Shown: positions 1 to 8,334 of the stretch, in pieces
Layout of the letters: every line of letters begins with the position of its first letter
Numbering within the stretch: the stretch's first letter is position 1
From: JAPLJC01 sp052326585
GTDB taxonomy: Bacteria; Desulfobacterota; Desulfobaccia; Desulfobaccales; 0-14-0-80-60-11
Direction: 5' to 3'
Assembly (NCBI GenBank): GCA_052326585.1
Contig: JBKQLU010000076.1
Span: 1 to 64,000 of the forward strand
DNA length: 64,000 bases
Position numbers and translations under genes: made by a program
The notes under the pieces: model-generated
Told to the model about the DNA's origin: nothing
Databases searched by the model: none
Seen by the model: the letters and a program-made list of their open reading frames with translations, nothing else

Positions 1-16
1 CCCACCCAACCCCCAA

Positions 17-67
17 GTAGGGGCGACAGTGGCACAGGCTTCCAGCCTGTGATTGGGTCGCCCCTAC
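17..67. repeat. Nested palindromic intergenic element
   Basis: Outer perfect 11-bp inverted arms (GTAGGGGCGAC at 17-27, GTCGCCCCTAC at 57-67) enclose an inner inverted repeat, CACAGGCT at 33-40 and AGCCTGTG at 44-51. A further copy of the right arm (GGGTCGCCCCTAC) lies at about 97-109 at the end of the hemerythrin gene, and a diverged one near 14187. It looks like a small dispersed palindromic element of the REP/MITE kind; no transposase is seen. Confidence 0.55.
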
Positions 68-105
68 CTAAGCCCCATAAGCACGGGCCACCCAGCGGGT
101 CGCCC

Positions 106-693
106 CTACTTGCACGTCTTGCAGCCCTTCCCGTGTTCCAGGCCCTCCACCAGGAGGCCATAGTGTTCATGGATCAACTTGCGGTCGAATTCCCAGATTT
201 GCTCCAGCATCTGCGCCTTTTCGGCCTCGCTGAAATAGCCCATGCTGGGCAGGAAGAAGTGCTTGTCTTCTTTTTCAATATGGCTGGGATAGAAAACCGC
301 CAGCGCCTCCAGATGCAGCAGGAGATCGTCGAGGGCCCCGGTTTTTTCCAGGAGATAGTCGTTCTTGGCCTGGAGCAGCGAGTTGGTGGTCCGGTCGCCC
401 CAGCGGTGGTCCTCGATCAATTCCTCCATGGCCTGGCGGTGCTCCGGGGTCAGGTCTTTGCCGGCCAGGGCCGCGAACAGGATGCCCTCCTCTTTGCCAT
501 GGTGGCAGCGGCCGGCGTAAGTTTTGATAAAATCCACCACGTTGTCGATGAAGATCGGGTCCACAAAGGCAAACTCCACCGCCACCGCGACGTTGTCTTT
601 AAGGCGGGCCAACTCCTGCTTCATGAGGGCAACCAGGCGCTCGATGAGGCGGTGTTCGATCATCAGGGGTCCGATGGGCTGCATTATCTTCAT
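106..693 (-). CDS. Hemerythrin-domain cation-binding protein
   Basis: The 195-aa protein is all-helical in character with the HHE-type spacing of metal ligands: H14, H64/H65 followed by E68, H96, then H138, E142 and H145 in a PSHIEKEDKHFF context. Proteins of this family hold a di-iron centre and bind O2 or buffer iron or NO; in strict anaerobes they are usually linked to oxidative or nitrosative stress. No signal peptide is seen, so it is probably cytoplasmic. The C-terminus carries a CKTC pair. It ends inside a dispersed GTCGCCCCTAC repeat, and the DUF362 Fe-S gene lies 66 nt upstream on the same strand. The family is clear; the exact role is inferred. Confidence 0.85.
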   Translation of the reverse strand: MKIMQPIGPLMIEHRLIERLVALMKQELARLKDNVAVAVEFAFVDPIFIDNVVDFIKTYAGRCHHGKEEGILFAALAGKDLTPEHRQAMEELIEDHRWGDRTTNSLLQAKNDYLLEKTGALDDLLLHLEALAVFYPSHIEKEDKHFFLPSMGYFSEAEKAQMLEQIWEFDRKLIHEHYGLLVEGLEHGKGCKTCK

Positions 694-759
694 TCCTTAA
701 AGGTTGGGGCCTGGGCGTGCATCATCTCCGCCAGACCGGGGGCGCCGGATACTTAAGCG

Positions 760-1878
760 CTAGACCTTCACCAATTCGTACTCCCGGGCGCCCAGGCGCA
801 GCTTTTCGGCGTACTCCAGTTGCAGGGGCCAGTCCACCTGGGGGTAGATGTCCTTGAACTTATCGCTGCCGGGGGCCAGCTCCTTCAGGGCGGAACCCAG
901 GCGCCCGGGGCTCTCGATGACCAGGTCCACGCAGGCCTGGTCGATGGCCACCGGGTCCCGGGAGGCCAGGATGCCAAGATCCCCCACCACCGGCAGATCG
1001 TTGTGGCCATAACAGTCGCAGGCCGGGGAGACCTGGGTGAGAAAGTTGACGAACACTACCCGGTCCTGCCGGTCCTTAACCACCCCGTAAGCGTATTCCA
1101 TCATCTTCTTGAGGAAGACCGGGATCGATTCGTTCCACTGGATCTGGATGTTGCCGTAGGGGCAGACCAGCAGGCATTCGGCGCAACCCACGCAGCGGGT
1201 GGGGTCGATGGCCGCCTTCTCGGTTTCCGGGTTGATGTGGATGGCCTCCTGGGCGCAATGGATCACACAGTCGCCGCAGCCGGTGCACTTCTTGGCGCTC
1301 ACCTTGGGGGAGATGTTGGAGTGCTGCGAGAGCTTCCCCTTGCGGGAGGCGCAGCCCATTCCCAGGTTCTTCAGGGCCCCGCCGAAGCCCGAGAGTTCGT
1401 GGAGCTTGAAGTGGGAGAGGACCACCAGGGCCGGCGCCTCCATGATGGCCTCGGCCAGATAGACCTTTTGGAACTGCTCCCGGTTGATCTCTACCTCCAC
1501 CTCCGCCTTGCCGGTAAGGCCGTCGGCGATGATCAGCGGGGCGCGCACCACCGCGTAGGCGAAACCGTTTTCGATGGCGGTGGTGAGGTGGTTCGCCGCC
1601 TCGGCCCGGGTGCCGACGTAGACGGTGTTGGCATCGGTGAGAAATGGGCGGCCGCCGTTCTCCCAGAGGTGGTCCACCACCCGGCGCACATAGATGGGGC
1701 GGATGAAGGAGGTGTTGCCCTGCTCGCCGAAATGGAGCTTCACCCCGATCAGGGGCCGCTTCTTTTTGCGCCGGATGATGTCCTTGACCGAAAGGGCCTC
1801 CAGGAGCCGCTGGAATTTCTGGAAATTGGGCTCCTTGACGCTGGCCCGCAGATCCATGAAGAATACCTGGCTGGGCAT
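760..1878 (-). CDS. DUF362 domain protein with two [4Fe-4S] clusters
   Basis: The 372-aa protein has an N-terminal DUF362 region (LIGVKLHFGEQGNTSFIRP) followed at about residues 198-245 by two ferredoxin motifs, CTGCGDCVIHC and CVGCAECLLVCPYGN, and a C-terminal part that closes the DUF362 fold. Members are common in anaerobic bacteria and archaea and are annotated as Fe-S or ferredoxin proteins of unknown function. No signal peptide is visible. It precedes the hemerythrin-like gene on the same strand, so a shared redox or stress role is possible but not shown. Family assignment is firm; no biochemical role can be given. Confidence 0.88.
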   Translation of the reverse strand: MPSQVFFMDLRASVKEPNFQKFQRLLEALSVKDIIRRKKKRPLIGVKLHFGEQGNTSFIRPIYVRRVVDHLWENGGRPFLTDANTVYVGTRAEAANHLTTAIENGFAYAVVRAPLIIADGLTGKAEVEVEINREQFQKVYLAEAIMEAPALVVLSHFKLHELSGFGGALKNLGMGCASRKGKLSQHSNISPKVSAKKCTGCGDCVIHCAQEAIHINPETEKAAIDPTRCVGCAECLLVCPYGNIQIQWNESIPVFLKKMMEYAYGVVKDRQDRVVFVNFLTQVSPACDCYGHNDLPVVGDLGILASRDPVAIDQACVDLVIESPGRLGSALKELAPGSDKFKDIYPQVDWPLQLEYAEKLRLGAREYELVKV

Positions 1879-1945
1879 GGTTCTTCCCTTGTTTTTATTA
1901 ACGCAGCGTTAACTTTTCCGCGAAAGAGAGCAATCGTTCACCAGC

Positions 1946-1961
1946 GCAGGCTAAAGCCTGC
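1946..1961. repeat. Short palindrome in the gap after pyrC
   Basis: GCAGGCT and AGCCTGC arms are separated by AA, just beyond the 3' end of pyrC. The same 'aggct...agcct' core recurs in intergenic palindromes at 33-51 and around 13495-13545, so it belongs to a dispersed intergenic palindrome family. There is no T-tract typical of an intrinsic terminator. Confidence 0.4.
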
Positions 1962-1963
1962 GG

Positions 1964-3241
1964 CTACAGCTCGCCGCTCACTATTTTTCCGCCCACCAGC
2001 GTCATCACCGCCCGGCCCTTGAGGGTCCAGCCATGGAAGGGACAGTTGCGGGATTTGGAGGCGAACTGCCCCACGTCCACGGTCCACTCCCGGTTGAGGT
2101 CGATGAGGGTCAGATCCGCGGGGGCGCCCACGGCCAGGGAGCCGCCGGCCAACCCCAGGATGCGGGCCGGGTTGAGGCTCATCTTGGCGATTAACTGGGA
2201 CAGGCTGAGGACTCCCTCGTGCACCAGTTTCAGGCTGAGGCCCAGGCTGGTCTCCAGGCCGATGAGGCCAAAGGCCGCGGCCTCAAACTCCCGGTCCTTT
2301 TCCAGGCTGCTGTGGGGGGCGTGGTCGCTGGCGATGGCGTCCAGGGCGCCGTCGCGCAGGCCTTCTTTGACCGCGGCCAGATCGGCGGCGCCGCGCAGAG
2401 GCGGGTTCACCTTGGCGTTGGTGTCGTAGCCGCCCACCGCGGCGTCGGTCAGGCTGAAGTAGTGGGGCGCGGTCTCGGCGCTCACCTTAAGTCCCGCGGC
2501 CTTGGCCCGGCGGATCAGTTCCACTGCGCCCGCGGTGGAGACGTGGGCGATGTGCAGGTGGGCGCCGGTGAGTCCGGCCAGGGCCAGGTCCCGGAAGACC
2601 ATGACCTCCTCCACCGCCGCCGGGATGCCCTTCAGGCCCAGGGTCAGCGAGACGAGGCCTTCGTGCATCATCCCCGCGCCCCGCAGTTCCAGGTCCTCGC
2701 TGTGGGAGATGACCGGCAGGGCGAAGGTGCGTCCATATTCCAGGGCCCGGCGCATGAGCATGGAGTTCATCACCGGCCTGCCGTCATCGGAGACGGCCAC
2801 GGCCCCGGCCTCCTTCTGGTCGCCGAATTCGCTCAGGCTCTCCCCCCTTAAACCCATGGAGATGGCGGCCACCGGGTAGACCCGGGCCAGTCCGGCGGCC
2901 GCGGCCTGCTCCCGGATATAGCGGCTCACCGCGGCGGTGTCGTTCACCGGACTGGTGTTGGGCATGGCCGCCACCGCGGTGAAGCCGCCCTGCGCCGCGG
3001 CCCGGGTTCCGGTCGCGATGGTCTCTTTGTATTCCTCCCCCGGCTCCCGCAGGTGGACGTGCATATCGATGAGTCCCGGGGTCAGCACCAGGCCCCGGGC
3101 CGAAACAACCCGCCGGCCCTCAGCCGGGATGCTCCCCGGGGGCGCCAGCAGGGCGATTTTGCCGTCCACCAGCAAGAGGTCCATGGGAGCCTCCAGGGCT
3201 TGGGCCGGATCCACCACCAGGGCGCCCTTAATCAGCATCAA
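1964..3241 (-). CDS. pyrC: Dihydroorotase
   Basis: The 425-aa cytoplasmic zinc amidohydrolase interconverts N-carbamoyl-L-aspartate and dihydroorotate, step three of de novo pyrimidine synthesis. It shows the DMHVHLREPG signature with metal ligands H61 and H63, later ISHSED and IAHVST histidines, and the catalytic ASDHAPH aspartate. Length and motifs fit the class I/type III PyrC that pairs with aspartate carbamoyltransferase. The start overlaps the pyrB stop by 4 nt, so the two genes are translationally coupled and cotranscribed from the pyrB leader. All catalytic motifs are present. Confidence 0.96.
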   Translation of the reverse strand: MMLIKGALVVDPAQALEAPMDLLLVDGKIALLAPPGSIPAEGRRVVSARGLVLTPGLIDMHVHLREPGEEYKETIATGTRAAAQGGFTAVAAMPNTSPVNDTAAVSRYIREQAAAAGLARVYPVAAISMGLRGESLSEFGDQKEAGAVAVSDDGRPVMNSMLMRRALEYGRTFALPVISHSEDLELRGAGMMHEGLVSLTLGLKGIPAAVEEVMVFRDLALAGLTGAHLHIAHVSTAGAVELIRRAKAAGLKVSAETAPHYFSLTDAAVGGYDTNAKVNPPLRGAADLAAVKEGLRDGALDAIASDHAPHSSLEKDREFEAAAFGLIGLETSLGLSLKLVHEGVLSLSQLIAKMSLNPARILGLAGGSLAVGAPADLTLIDLNREWTVDVGQFASKSRNCPFHGWTLKGRAVMTLVGGKIVSGEL

Positions 3242-4164
3242 GTCTTTTCTCCTCCGATCAAGAGGTAGAGGACGGCCATGCGCACCGCCACGCCGTTGGT
3301 CACCTGCTCCAGGATGACGGAGTGGGCCCCGTCGGCCACCTCCGGCGAGATTTCCACCCCCCGGTTCAAGGGCCCCGGATGCATAATGATGGCGTCTTCC
3401 TTGGCCAACTCCAGGTGCCGGGGGGCCAGGCCGAAGTGCCGGCTGTATTCCCGCAGGGTGGAGATGAACCCCTGGCCCATGCGCTCCAGTTGCAAGCGCA
3501 GCATTATGATGACGTCGGCCCCGGCCACCGCCTCTTCCAGGGAATAGGTGACCTCAACTCCCAGGTCGGCAAGAAACGGGGGCAGCATGGTGGCGGGGCC
3601 GGCCACCGTCACCCGGGAGCCCATCTTGCTGAAGGCCAAAATGTCGGAGCGGGCCACCCGGGAATGGGCGATATCGCCGATTATGGCCACCTTCAGGCCA
3701 TCCAGGCGGCCTTTGGCCTCCTGGACCGTGAGCAGGTCCAGCAGGGCCTGGGTGGGGTGCTCATGCAGACCGTCCCCGGCGTTGACCACCCCGCAGCGCA
3801 GCTTGCCGGCCAGATAGCTCGGGGCGCCGCTGGCGTAGTGCCGGATGACCAAAAGGTCTGGTTGCATGGCCTCCAGGTTGTGGGCGGTGTCCGCCAGGGT
3901 CTCGCCCTTCACGGCGCTGGAAGCGGCTACGGTCAGGTTGAGGGTGTCGGCGCTGAGGCGCTTGGCCGCGATCTCAAAGGACATGCGGGTCCGGGTGCTG
4001 GGTTCGTAGAACATGGTCACCACCGTCTTGCCGCGCAGAGTGGGGACCTTCTTGATGGGCCGCCGGGAGATCTCCTTGAAGGAGGCGGCGGTGGAAAGAA
4101 TAAGGTGGATCTCTTCGGCCGAAAGCTCAGCGATGCCCACCAGATCCTTATGCCGGAATTCCAT
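3238..4164 (-). CDS. pyrB: Aspartate carbamoyltransferase catalytic subunit
   Basis: The 308-aa enzyme condenses carbamoyl phosphate with aspartate to give N-carbamoyl-aspartate, the committed pyrimidine step. The carbamoyl-phosphate loop STRTR is at 56-60, followed by the IIRHY and HEHPTQALLD motifs and the DVIIMLRLQ aspartate-binding region. No pyrI regulatory subunit is adjacent; the PyrB-PyrC overlap suggests the PyrR-type operon order (pyrB-pyrC) rather than the enteric pyrBI. An intrinsic terminator lies in the leader about 150 nt upstream, which points to transcription attenuation. Confidence 0.96.
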   Translation of the reverse strand: MEFRHKDLVGIAELSAEEIHLILSTAASFKEISRRPIKKVPTLRGKTVVTMFYEPSTRTRMSFEIAAKRLSADTLNLTVAASSAVKGETLADTAHNLEAMQPDLLVIRHYASGAPSYLAGKLRCGVVNAGDGLHEHPTQALLDLLTVQEAKGRLDGLKVAIIGDIAHSRVARSDILAFSKMGSRVTVAGPATMLPPFLADLGVEVTYSLEEAVAGADVIIMLRLQLERMGQGFISTLREYSRHFGLAPRHLELAKEDAIIMHPGPLNRGVEISPEVADGAHSVILEQVTNGVAVRMAVLYLLIGGEKT

Positions 4165-4315
4165 GGCGGCTCCTTTTTATCCCCGGCGAGAGTGGCCGGC
4201 CGCCAATGTTAGCGGCGCAACAGGCCCGGTCCCGGATAAAATCGGGCCAAATTACCGCAGGAGTGGTTAACCTGACCCCGGCGGGCGCCCGGGAACCTGC
4301 TCCCGGGGATTCGCC

Positions 4316-4343
4316 AAAAAAAAACCTCCCTGGAAAAAGGAGG
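4316..4343 (-). terminator. Intrinsic terminator in the pyrB leader (candidate attenuator)
   Basis: Read on the minus strand, CCTCC (4343-4339) and GGAGG (4329-4325) form a stem with a T-rich loop, followed by nine T residues (4324-4316). It lies about 150 nt upstream of the pyrB start and between pyrB and the divergent hsp20 gene, so there is no upstream minus-strand gene for it to terminate. The region 5' of it (GATGCCAGCAGGCTG, RC of about 4377-4391) loosely recalls a PyrR-binding loop, but the match is weak. Confidence 0.55.
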
Positions 4344-4523
4344 CCGGTCTCGATATTCTGGGTTTCGCGGTTCATAGGCAGCCTGCTGGCATCCAACCTT
4401 TTTTACCATTCCCCGGAGAGAAATTCAAGAATAATCTCCGGATTTTCCCGGGCCGCCGGTTGACAATTTTCCGGGCCGTCCCCATTTTATGCAGTAGACC
4501 GCGATAACCAGGAGGAAGCGAAA

Positions 4524-5078
4524 ATGGCCAGAGAAGTGGTGAAAGGGGAATCGTTCCGGGAAGTCTCCCGGCTGCGCCGGGAAATGGACCGTTTCTGGGA
4601 GGATTTTTTCGGCCTCGGCCCAGTGGCGCGGGGCTGGGGCGAGGAGTGGAGTCCGGCGGTGGACGTGGCGGAAACCCCTGAAAAGCTGACGGTGAAGGCC
4701 GAGGTCCCGGGCATCGAACCCAAAAATCTCGAGATCTCCCTGGCGGGGGATATCCTCACCATCAAGGGAGAAAAGAAATCGGAGCGGGAGGAGACCAAGG
4801 AAAACTACCACCTGGTGGAGCGCAGCCAGGGCTCCTTCTGCCGGTCCTTGCGGCTGCCCGCCGCGGTGGCCGCCGACAAGATCGAGGCCCACTATGAAAA
4901 GGGGGTTCTGACCATTACCTGTCCCAAGAAGGAGGTGGTCAAACCCAAGGCTATCGCCATTAAAAGCAAAAAAAGCGAGACCCTCGCAGAAAAAACCAAA
5001 AATATAAAAGCCGCGAAGCCTAAAGCTGCGAAAAAGGCTAAGCCTCCGAGAAAGGCTAAACTTGAGAAAAAGGCGTAA
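4524..5078 (+). CDS. Hsp20 small heat-shock protein with Lys/Ala-rich tail
   Basis: The 184-aa protein has an alpha-crystallin domain at about residues 45-140 (WSPAVDVAETPEKLTVKAEVPGI ... GVLTITCPKK) and acts as an ATP-independent holdase chaperone. An AGGAGGA ribosome binding site precedes the ATG. A possible TTGACA -35 box is at 4460. Unusually, after the domain comes a tail of roughly 40 residues made almost only of Lys, Ala and Pro (KPKAAKKAKPPRKAKLEKKA), like histone-H1-type tails, in place of the usual short IxI-containing extension. The tail may bind nucleic acid or other polyanions; this is inference. It is divergent from pyrB. Confidence 0.92.
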   Translation: MAREVVKGESFREVSRLRREMDRFWEDFFGLGPVARGWGEEWSPAVDVAETPEKLTVKAEVPGIEPKNLEISLAGDILTIKGEKKSEREETKENYHLVERSQGSFCRSLRLPAAVAADKIEAHYEKGVLTITCPKKEVVKPKAIAIKSKKSETLAEKTKNIKAAKPKAAKKAKPPRKAKLEKKA

Positions 5079-5201
5079 ATCTGCATATGGGTTTTTTGGG
5101 GTCAGAACCCTGCGCGGCTGAGCTGTCAGACACCGCAAAGGTTGCAAATCGTCTGGCGCCAGGCTCCATAATTGCTGAGACATTTGCAACTGCGGTTTAT
5201 T

Positions 5202-5275
5202 ATCCCCCTGGGGCAGGGGGGATTTAACATAGCCTCCTGAATCCCCCTTAACCTCCCTCTTCCCAGGGGGGCTTT
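5202..5275. repeat. C/G-run palindromes in the 5079-5370 gap
   Basis: This 290-nt gap between hsp20 and the ferritin-like gene has no convincing ORF. It contains ATCCCCC (5202-5208) facing GGGGGAT (5217-5223) and a second pair, AATCCCCC (5240-5247) facing a GGGGGG run near 5266-5272. Together they look like a degraded intergenic repeat. Confidence 0.4.
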
Positions 5276-5370
5276 AATATCCTTGGAACTTAGGTTTTCT
5301 TGATCTAAGGGCAACTTGCGATATAGATATCAGGCGGCCCCAGGGCGCGGCCTGACGAGGTAAAGATCCC

Positions 5371-5829
5371 GTGAGCACGGAAATGGAAGCCGTCATTAAG
5401 AATGCCATTGTCCAGGAAGAGCTCTCCCACGCCTTTTATCTGCGCCTGGCCGACCTGGTGAGCCACGCCGACACCAAAGAGACCCTGCGGTATCTGGCCA
5501 GGGAGGAACTGGAGCACAAGCAGTTCCTGGAGGGCTGTATCACCCCCCAGGGTTGCAAATTGACCGGCCGTCCCCGGGAGGTCCATCTGGCGGAACTGCT
5601 GGAGGCCCCCAGCTTCAGCGACGCCCTGGCCCCCAAAGAGGCCCTGGTGGTGGCCATGAAGCGGGAAGAGGGCTCACAGCGCTTCTATAAAGCCCTGGCC
5701 GCCTTGCAGCCCCCCGGGGAGATCCGGGATTTCCTGGAGAAGATGGCCCAGGTGGAGCTCTCCCACAAGGAAAAGATGGAATATCTTTACGATAACACGG
5801 CCTTCCCGGAAGCCTGGTATGAGAGCTGA
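5371..5829 (+). CDS. Ferritin-like (rubrerythrin-type) di-iron protein
   Basis: The 152-aa four-helix protein starts at GTG. It carries ferritin-like metal ligands: E14-E15 in VQEELSHAFYLRLAD, EELEHKQFLEG near residues 47-55, a further E in KREEGSQRFYKAL and ELSHKEKMEYL near 130. This is the two ExxH-type repeat of rubrerythrin-like proteins, but the C-terminal rubredoxin domain is absent. Such proteins reduce peroxide or hold iron in anaerobes. The stop is 3 nt before tmk, so the two are probably cotranscribed. Confidence 0.85.
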   Translation: MSTEMEAVIKNAIVQEELSHAFYLRLADLVSHADTKETLRYLAREELEHKQFLEGCITPQGCKLTGRPREVHLAELLEAPSFSDALAPKEALVVAMKREEGSQRFYKALAALQPPGEIRDFLEKMAQVELSHKEKMEYLYDNTAFPEAWYES

Positions 5830-5832
5830 GGA

Positions 5833-6450
5833 ATGGCCCCAGGCTTCCTCATCGCCTTAGAAGGGGTGGACGGCTCCGGCAAGAGCACCCAGGCCGGGCT
5901 GTTGGCCGCCGCCCTGGAAAAGGACGGCCACCCCGTGGTCCTGACCCGGGAACCCACTGACGGCCCGGTCGGGCGGCAGCTCCAGAGCTACCTTAAGGGT
6001 CCCAGCCGCCATCTCTCTGCGGCAGGGGAGCTCGCACTCTTCATGGAGGACCGCCGGGGCCACGTGTCCCAGATCATCTCACCGTCCCTGGCCCGGGGGC
6101 AGATCGTCATCAGCGACCGCTACTACTATTCTTCGGTGGCCTACCAGGGGGCCCTGGGACTGGACCCCGACGCTATCCTGGCCGCCAACCAGTCCTTTGC
6201 CCCAGCGCCGGCCCTGGTGTTCATCCTGGTGCTGCCGGTGGCCGAGGCCCTGCAGCGCCTGGCCCGGAAGGGCAAAGGGGCCCGGCAGGTGAGCGAGTCC
6301 TTTCCTTACCTGAAACAGGTGGAAGCCATTTACGCCGGCCTGCGGGATCCCCGGGTGCGGCGGGTGGAGGCCTCCCGGCCGCCCCTGGCGGTGCAGGCCG
6401 CCATCCTGGAGGAGACCCGCAAGGCCCTGAAGGAAGCGGCGGCGGGCTAG
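5833..6450 (+). CDS. tmk: Thymidylate kinase
   Basis: The 205-aa enzyme phosphorylates dTMP to dTDP. The P-loop EGVDGSGKST is at residues 10-19, followed by the VLTREPTDGPVG dTMP-binding stretch and DRYYYSSVAYQG near 95-106. Length matches the bacterial family. It starts 3 nt after the ferritin-like gene. The tRNA-Lys and tRNA-Glu genes follow about 100 nt downstream on the same strand but probably have their own promoter. Confidence 0.95.
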   Translation: MAPGFLIALEGVDGSGKSTQAGLLAAALEKDGHPVVLTREPTDGPVGRQLQSYLKGPSRHLSAAGELALFMEDRRGHVSQIISPSLARGQIVISDRYYYSSVAYQGALGLDPDAILAANQSFAPAPALVFILVLPVAEALQRLARKGKGARQVSESFPYLKQVEAIYAGLRDPRVRRVEASRPPLAVQAAILEETRKALKEAAAG

Positions 6451-6548
6451 GGTCCGCTTAACAGCTGGCTGGCGCGGGAGCCTAGCTCTCCTGGCTGGCG
6501 GCCAACCCTTGACAAACGCTACCCTCAAAAGTTAAAAATATGCGGTTT

Positions 6549-6621
6549 GGGCCGTTAACTCAGTCGGTAGAGTATCTGCCTTTTAAGCAGAGAGTCGTTG
6601 GTTCGAATCCAACACGGCCCA
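6549..6621 (+). tRNA. tRNA-Lys (TTT)
   Basis: A complete cloverleaf can be drawn: acceptor GGGCCGT pairs with ACGGCCC, anticodon loop CTTTTAA (anticodon TTT), and TTCGAAT T-loop. The discriminator base is A and no CCA is encoded (ACA follows). Confidence 0.95.
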
Positions 6622-6637
6622 CAAAAGCCCTATACTA

Positions 6638-6715
6638 GTCCCCATCGTCTAGCCTGGTCCAGGACACCGGCCTTTCACGCCGGCGACACCGGTTCAAATC
6701 CGGTTGGGGACGCCA
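6638..6715 (+). tRNA. tRNA-Glu (TTC)
   Basis: The acceptor GTCCCCA pairs with TGGGGAC, the anticodon arm CCGGC-CTTTCAC-GCCGG gives anticodon TTC, and the T-loop is TTCAAAT. The discriminator is G and CCA is encoded at 6713-6715. It lies 16 nt after tRNA-Lys, so the two form one transcription unit. Confidence 0.96.
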
Positions 6716-6727
6716 AATTAAATCAAT

Positions 6728-6760
6728 GGGTTAGCCGAATTAGGCTAACCCTTATCTTTT
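6728..6760 (+). terminator. Intrinsic terminator of the tRNA pair
   Basis: GGGTTAGCC (6728-6736) and GGCTAACCC (6743-6751) form a perfect 9-bp stem with a 6-nt loop, followed by a T-rich run (TTATCTTTT). It closes the tRNA-Lys/tRNA-Glu unit. Confidence 0.85.
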
Positions 6761-6864
6761 CATTCCTCACATGGGGGGCCTGAATGGAGGGAAGAAAGGG
6801 GAGATTTTTAATTTGGGCTCTGGCCGGTTCTAAGTCGACGCTCCTGTTTTATTGTATTCTGTGA

Positions 6865-8076
6865 TTATGCGGCATTCGGATTAAAATCGCTGGTCGGGTA
6901 TACGGGAATCGGCCCCATCGGCGTTTGGATATTCATCTCCTGCACTACGCTGTTGATCAGGTCCGGATAGACCGCATCGGGCAGCGGCTGGTCAATGGCA
7001 AGCACCCCCTTGGATTTCAGGAACTTGAACCCACCATTTATGAAGTCCATGATCTCCTTGCTGAAGACTAGCGGCGAATTCACCTTCGGCCCTGTGGAGC
7101 CAGTGCCGGCCGCATTTTGTCCGTATATGGACATCCAGATGTCCTTGGTCGTAAAGCCGGGGAGTTCGGGGGCGATTGTTTTAACCGCCTCATAGGGGTC
7201 TTTCATAAGGACCTGCAAACCCACGATCTCGGATTTCAAGTATCCCTTGGCGGCTTCAGGGTAGGCATCGATAAAATCCTTTCTCATCACATTGAAGCTG
7301 CCGTCTTGGGCGCCCCAGAAGGCGCCGGTAAACAACAGCCTGCCAAAGCCGCGGTTCATTATTTGGGCTGCGTGCGGTTGCCAGCTCTGCGCGGCATCTA
7401 TCTTTCTGGCCTGAAGCGCGGTCTTGATTATCGTGGGGTCGAGATACTGGATTTCAGCTTTAATATTGGCCTTATTGGTCAGGAAAAGTATAAAGCGGTC
7501 ACCGCAGGAGCCTTTCCCGGCAACCCCGATTTTCTTGCCATCCAGCCATTTGACGGCCTCATCGTTATCCTTGAACTCGGGGGCATCGCTCCTAACCATC
7601 AGATAGGAACACATCTGCCCGGTGTCGGAGAAGATATCACAATTAACAATTCTCAAATCAGCAATCTCCCTTCTGGATGCAGCTACGTAGGCTGGCATAT
7701 CACCCAGGTTGCCTATTTGGGCTTTATTGCCCAAAAGATTGTTGACTATTGAAGGGCCGACTACCTGGTAGTTCATTTCCAACTGACTCCCGGCTGGGAG
7801 GTAATATTTCCACAATTCCTTGTGTTTAACATACATTGTCGCCCAAGAACCAAACCACGAAGTGTTATAGCAGAAGGTCACATTTGCAGGTTTGCCAGCT
7901 GGAGGGGTCTGGGCGAATGCCATGGATACGCCCTTCCCGAAGGAGGAAAGGAAGGCGTTGATGCTGGTAAGGGTCAAGCCCATCACCAGGGCCTTAGAAA
8001 TAAATGTCCTGCGGTCCATTTTGCCTTTTCCATACGCAGCGATTATTTCGTCGAGTTCATCCAGTTTTCTCATCAC
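6865..8076 (-). CDS. Tat-exported NrtA/SsuA-family substrate-binding protein
   Basis: The 403-aa precursor has a twin-arginine signal (MDRRTFISKAL at about 20-30, hydrophobic core, cleavage near FAQTPPAG). The mature part resembles periplasmic binding proteins of ABC importers for nitrate, sulfonate or pyrimidine precursors. Visible features are GNKAQIGNLGDMPAYVAA, WLDGKKIGVAGKGSCGDRF and ALQARKIDAAQSWQPHA. No permease or ATPase gene is adjacent. It lies downstream of the corrinoid protein and UroD-type methyltransferase on the same strand, so it may deliver a methylated or sulfonated substrate to that module. The ligand cannot be named. Confidence 0.85.
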   Translation of the reverse strand: MMRKLDELDEIIAAYGKGKMDRRTFISKALVMGLTLTSINAFLSSFGKGVSMAFAQTPPAGKPANVTFCYNTSWFGSWATMYVKHKELWKYYLPAGSQLEMNYQVVGPSIVNNLLGNKAQIGNLGDMPAYVAASRREIADLRIVNCDIFSDTGQMCSYLMVRSDAPEFKDNDEAVKWLDGKKIGVAGKGSCGDRFILFLTNKANIKAEIQYLDPTIIKTALQARKIDAAQSWQPHAAQIMNRGFGRLLFTGAFWGAQDGSFNVMRKDFIDAYPEAAKGYLKSEIVGLQVLMKDPYEAVKTIAPELPGFTTKDIWMSIYGQNAAGTGSTGPKVNSPLVFSKEIMDFINGGFKFLKSKGVLAIDQPLPDAVYPDLINSVVQEMNIQTPMGPIPVYPTSDFNPNAA

Positions 8077-8334
8077 CTTCTCCTCCAGTGAGATTTATTT
8101 TTCTATTTTCTACGATGCCTATGGAAATATCCTGTATTGCTCACCCTAAGCACCTACCTTTTTTGTAGGCTTTTTCAAATCCCGGCATATGACGCCACAG
8201 GTGACCATACGGAGAGGCAGGCGCGAGGGGAAATTGCTCAGTTCAAAGGGAGAAGCCATCAAGGTAACCGTTAGGGAGCATTTAGGGGCCGAGGGGTATG
8301 AGCTACCCCGTGGACTCTTATCCGGCCTCCGGGA

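Noticed and set aside
820..2022. Long plus-strand frame of 400 codons
   Set aside because: Antisense to the DUF362 gene, low-complexity composition, no family resemblance; high GC produces such shadows.
6549..6715. tRNA pair as an integration site of a mobile element
   Set aside because: No integrase, no direct repeat of the tRNA 3' end and no foreign composition beside it.
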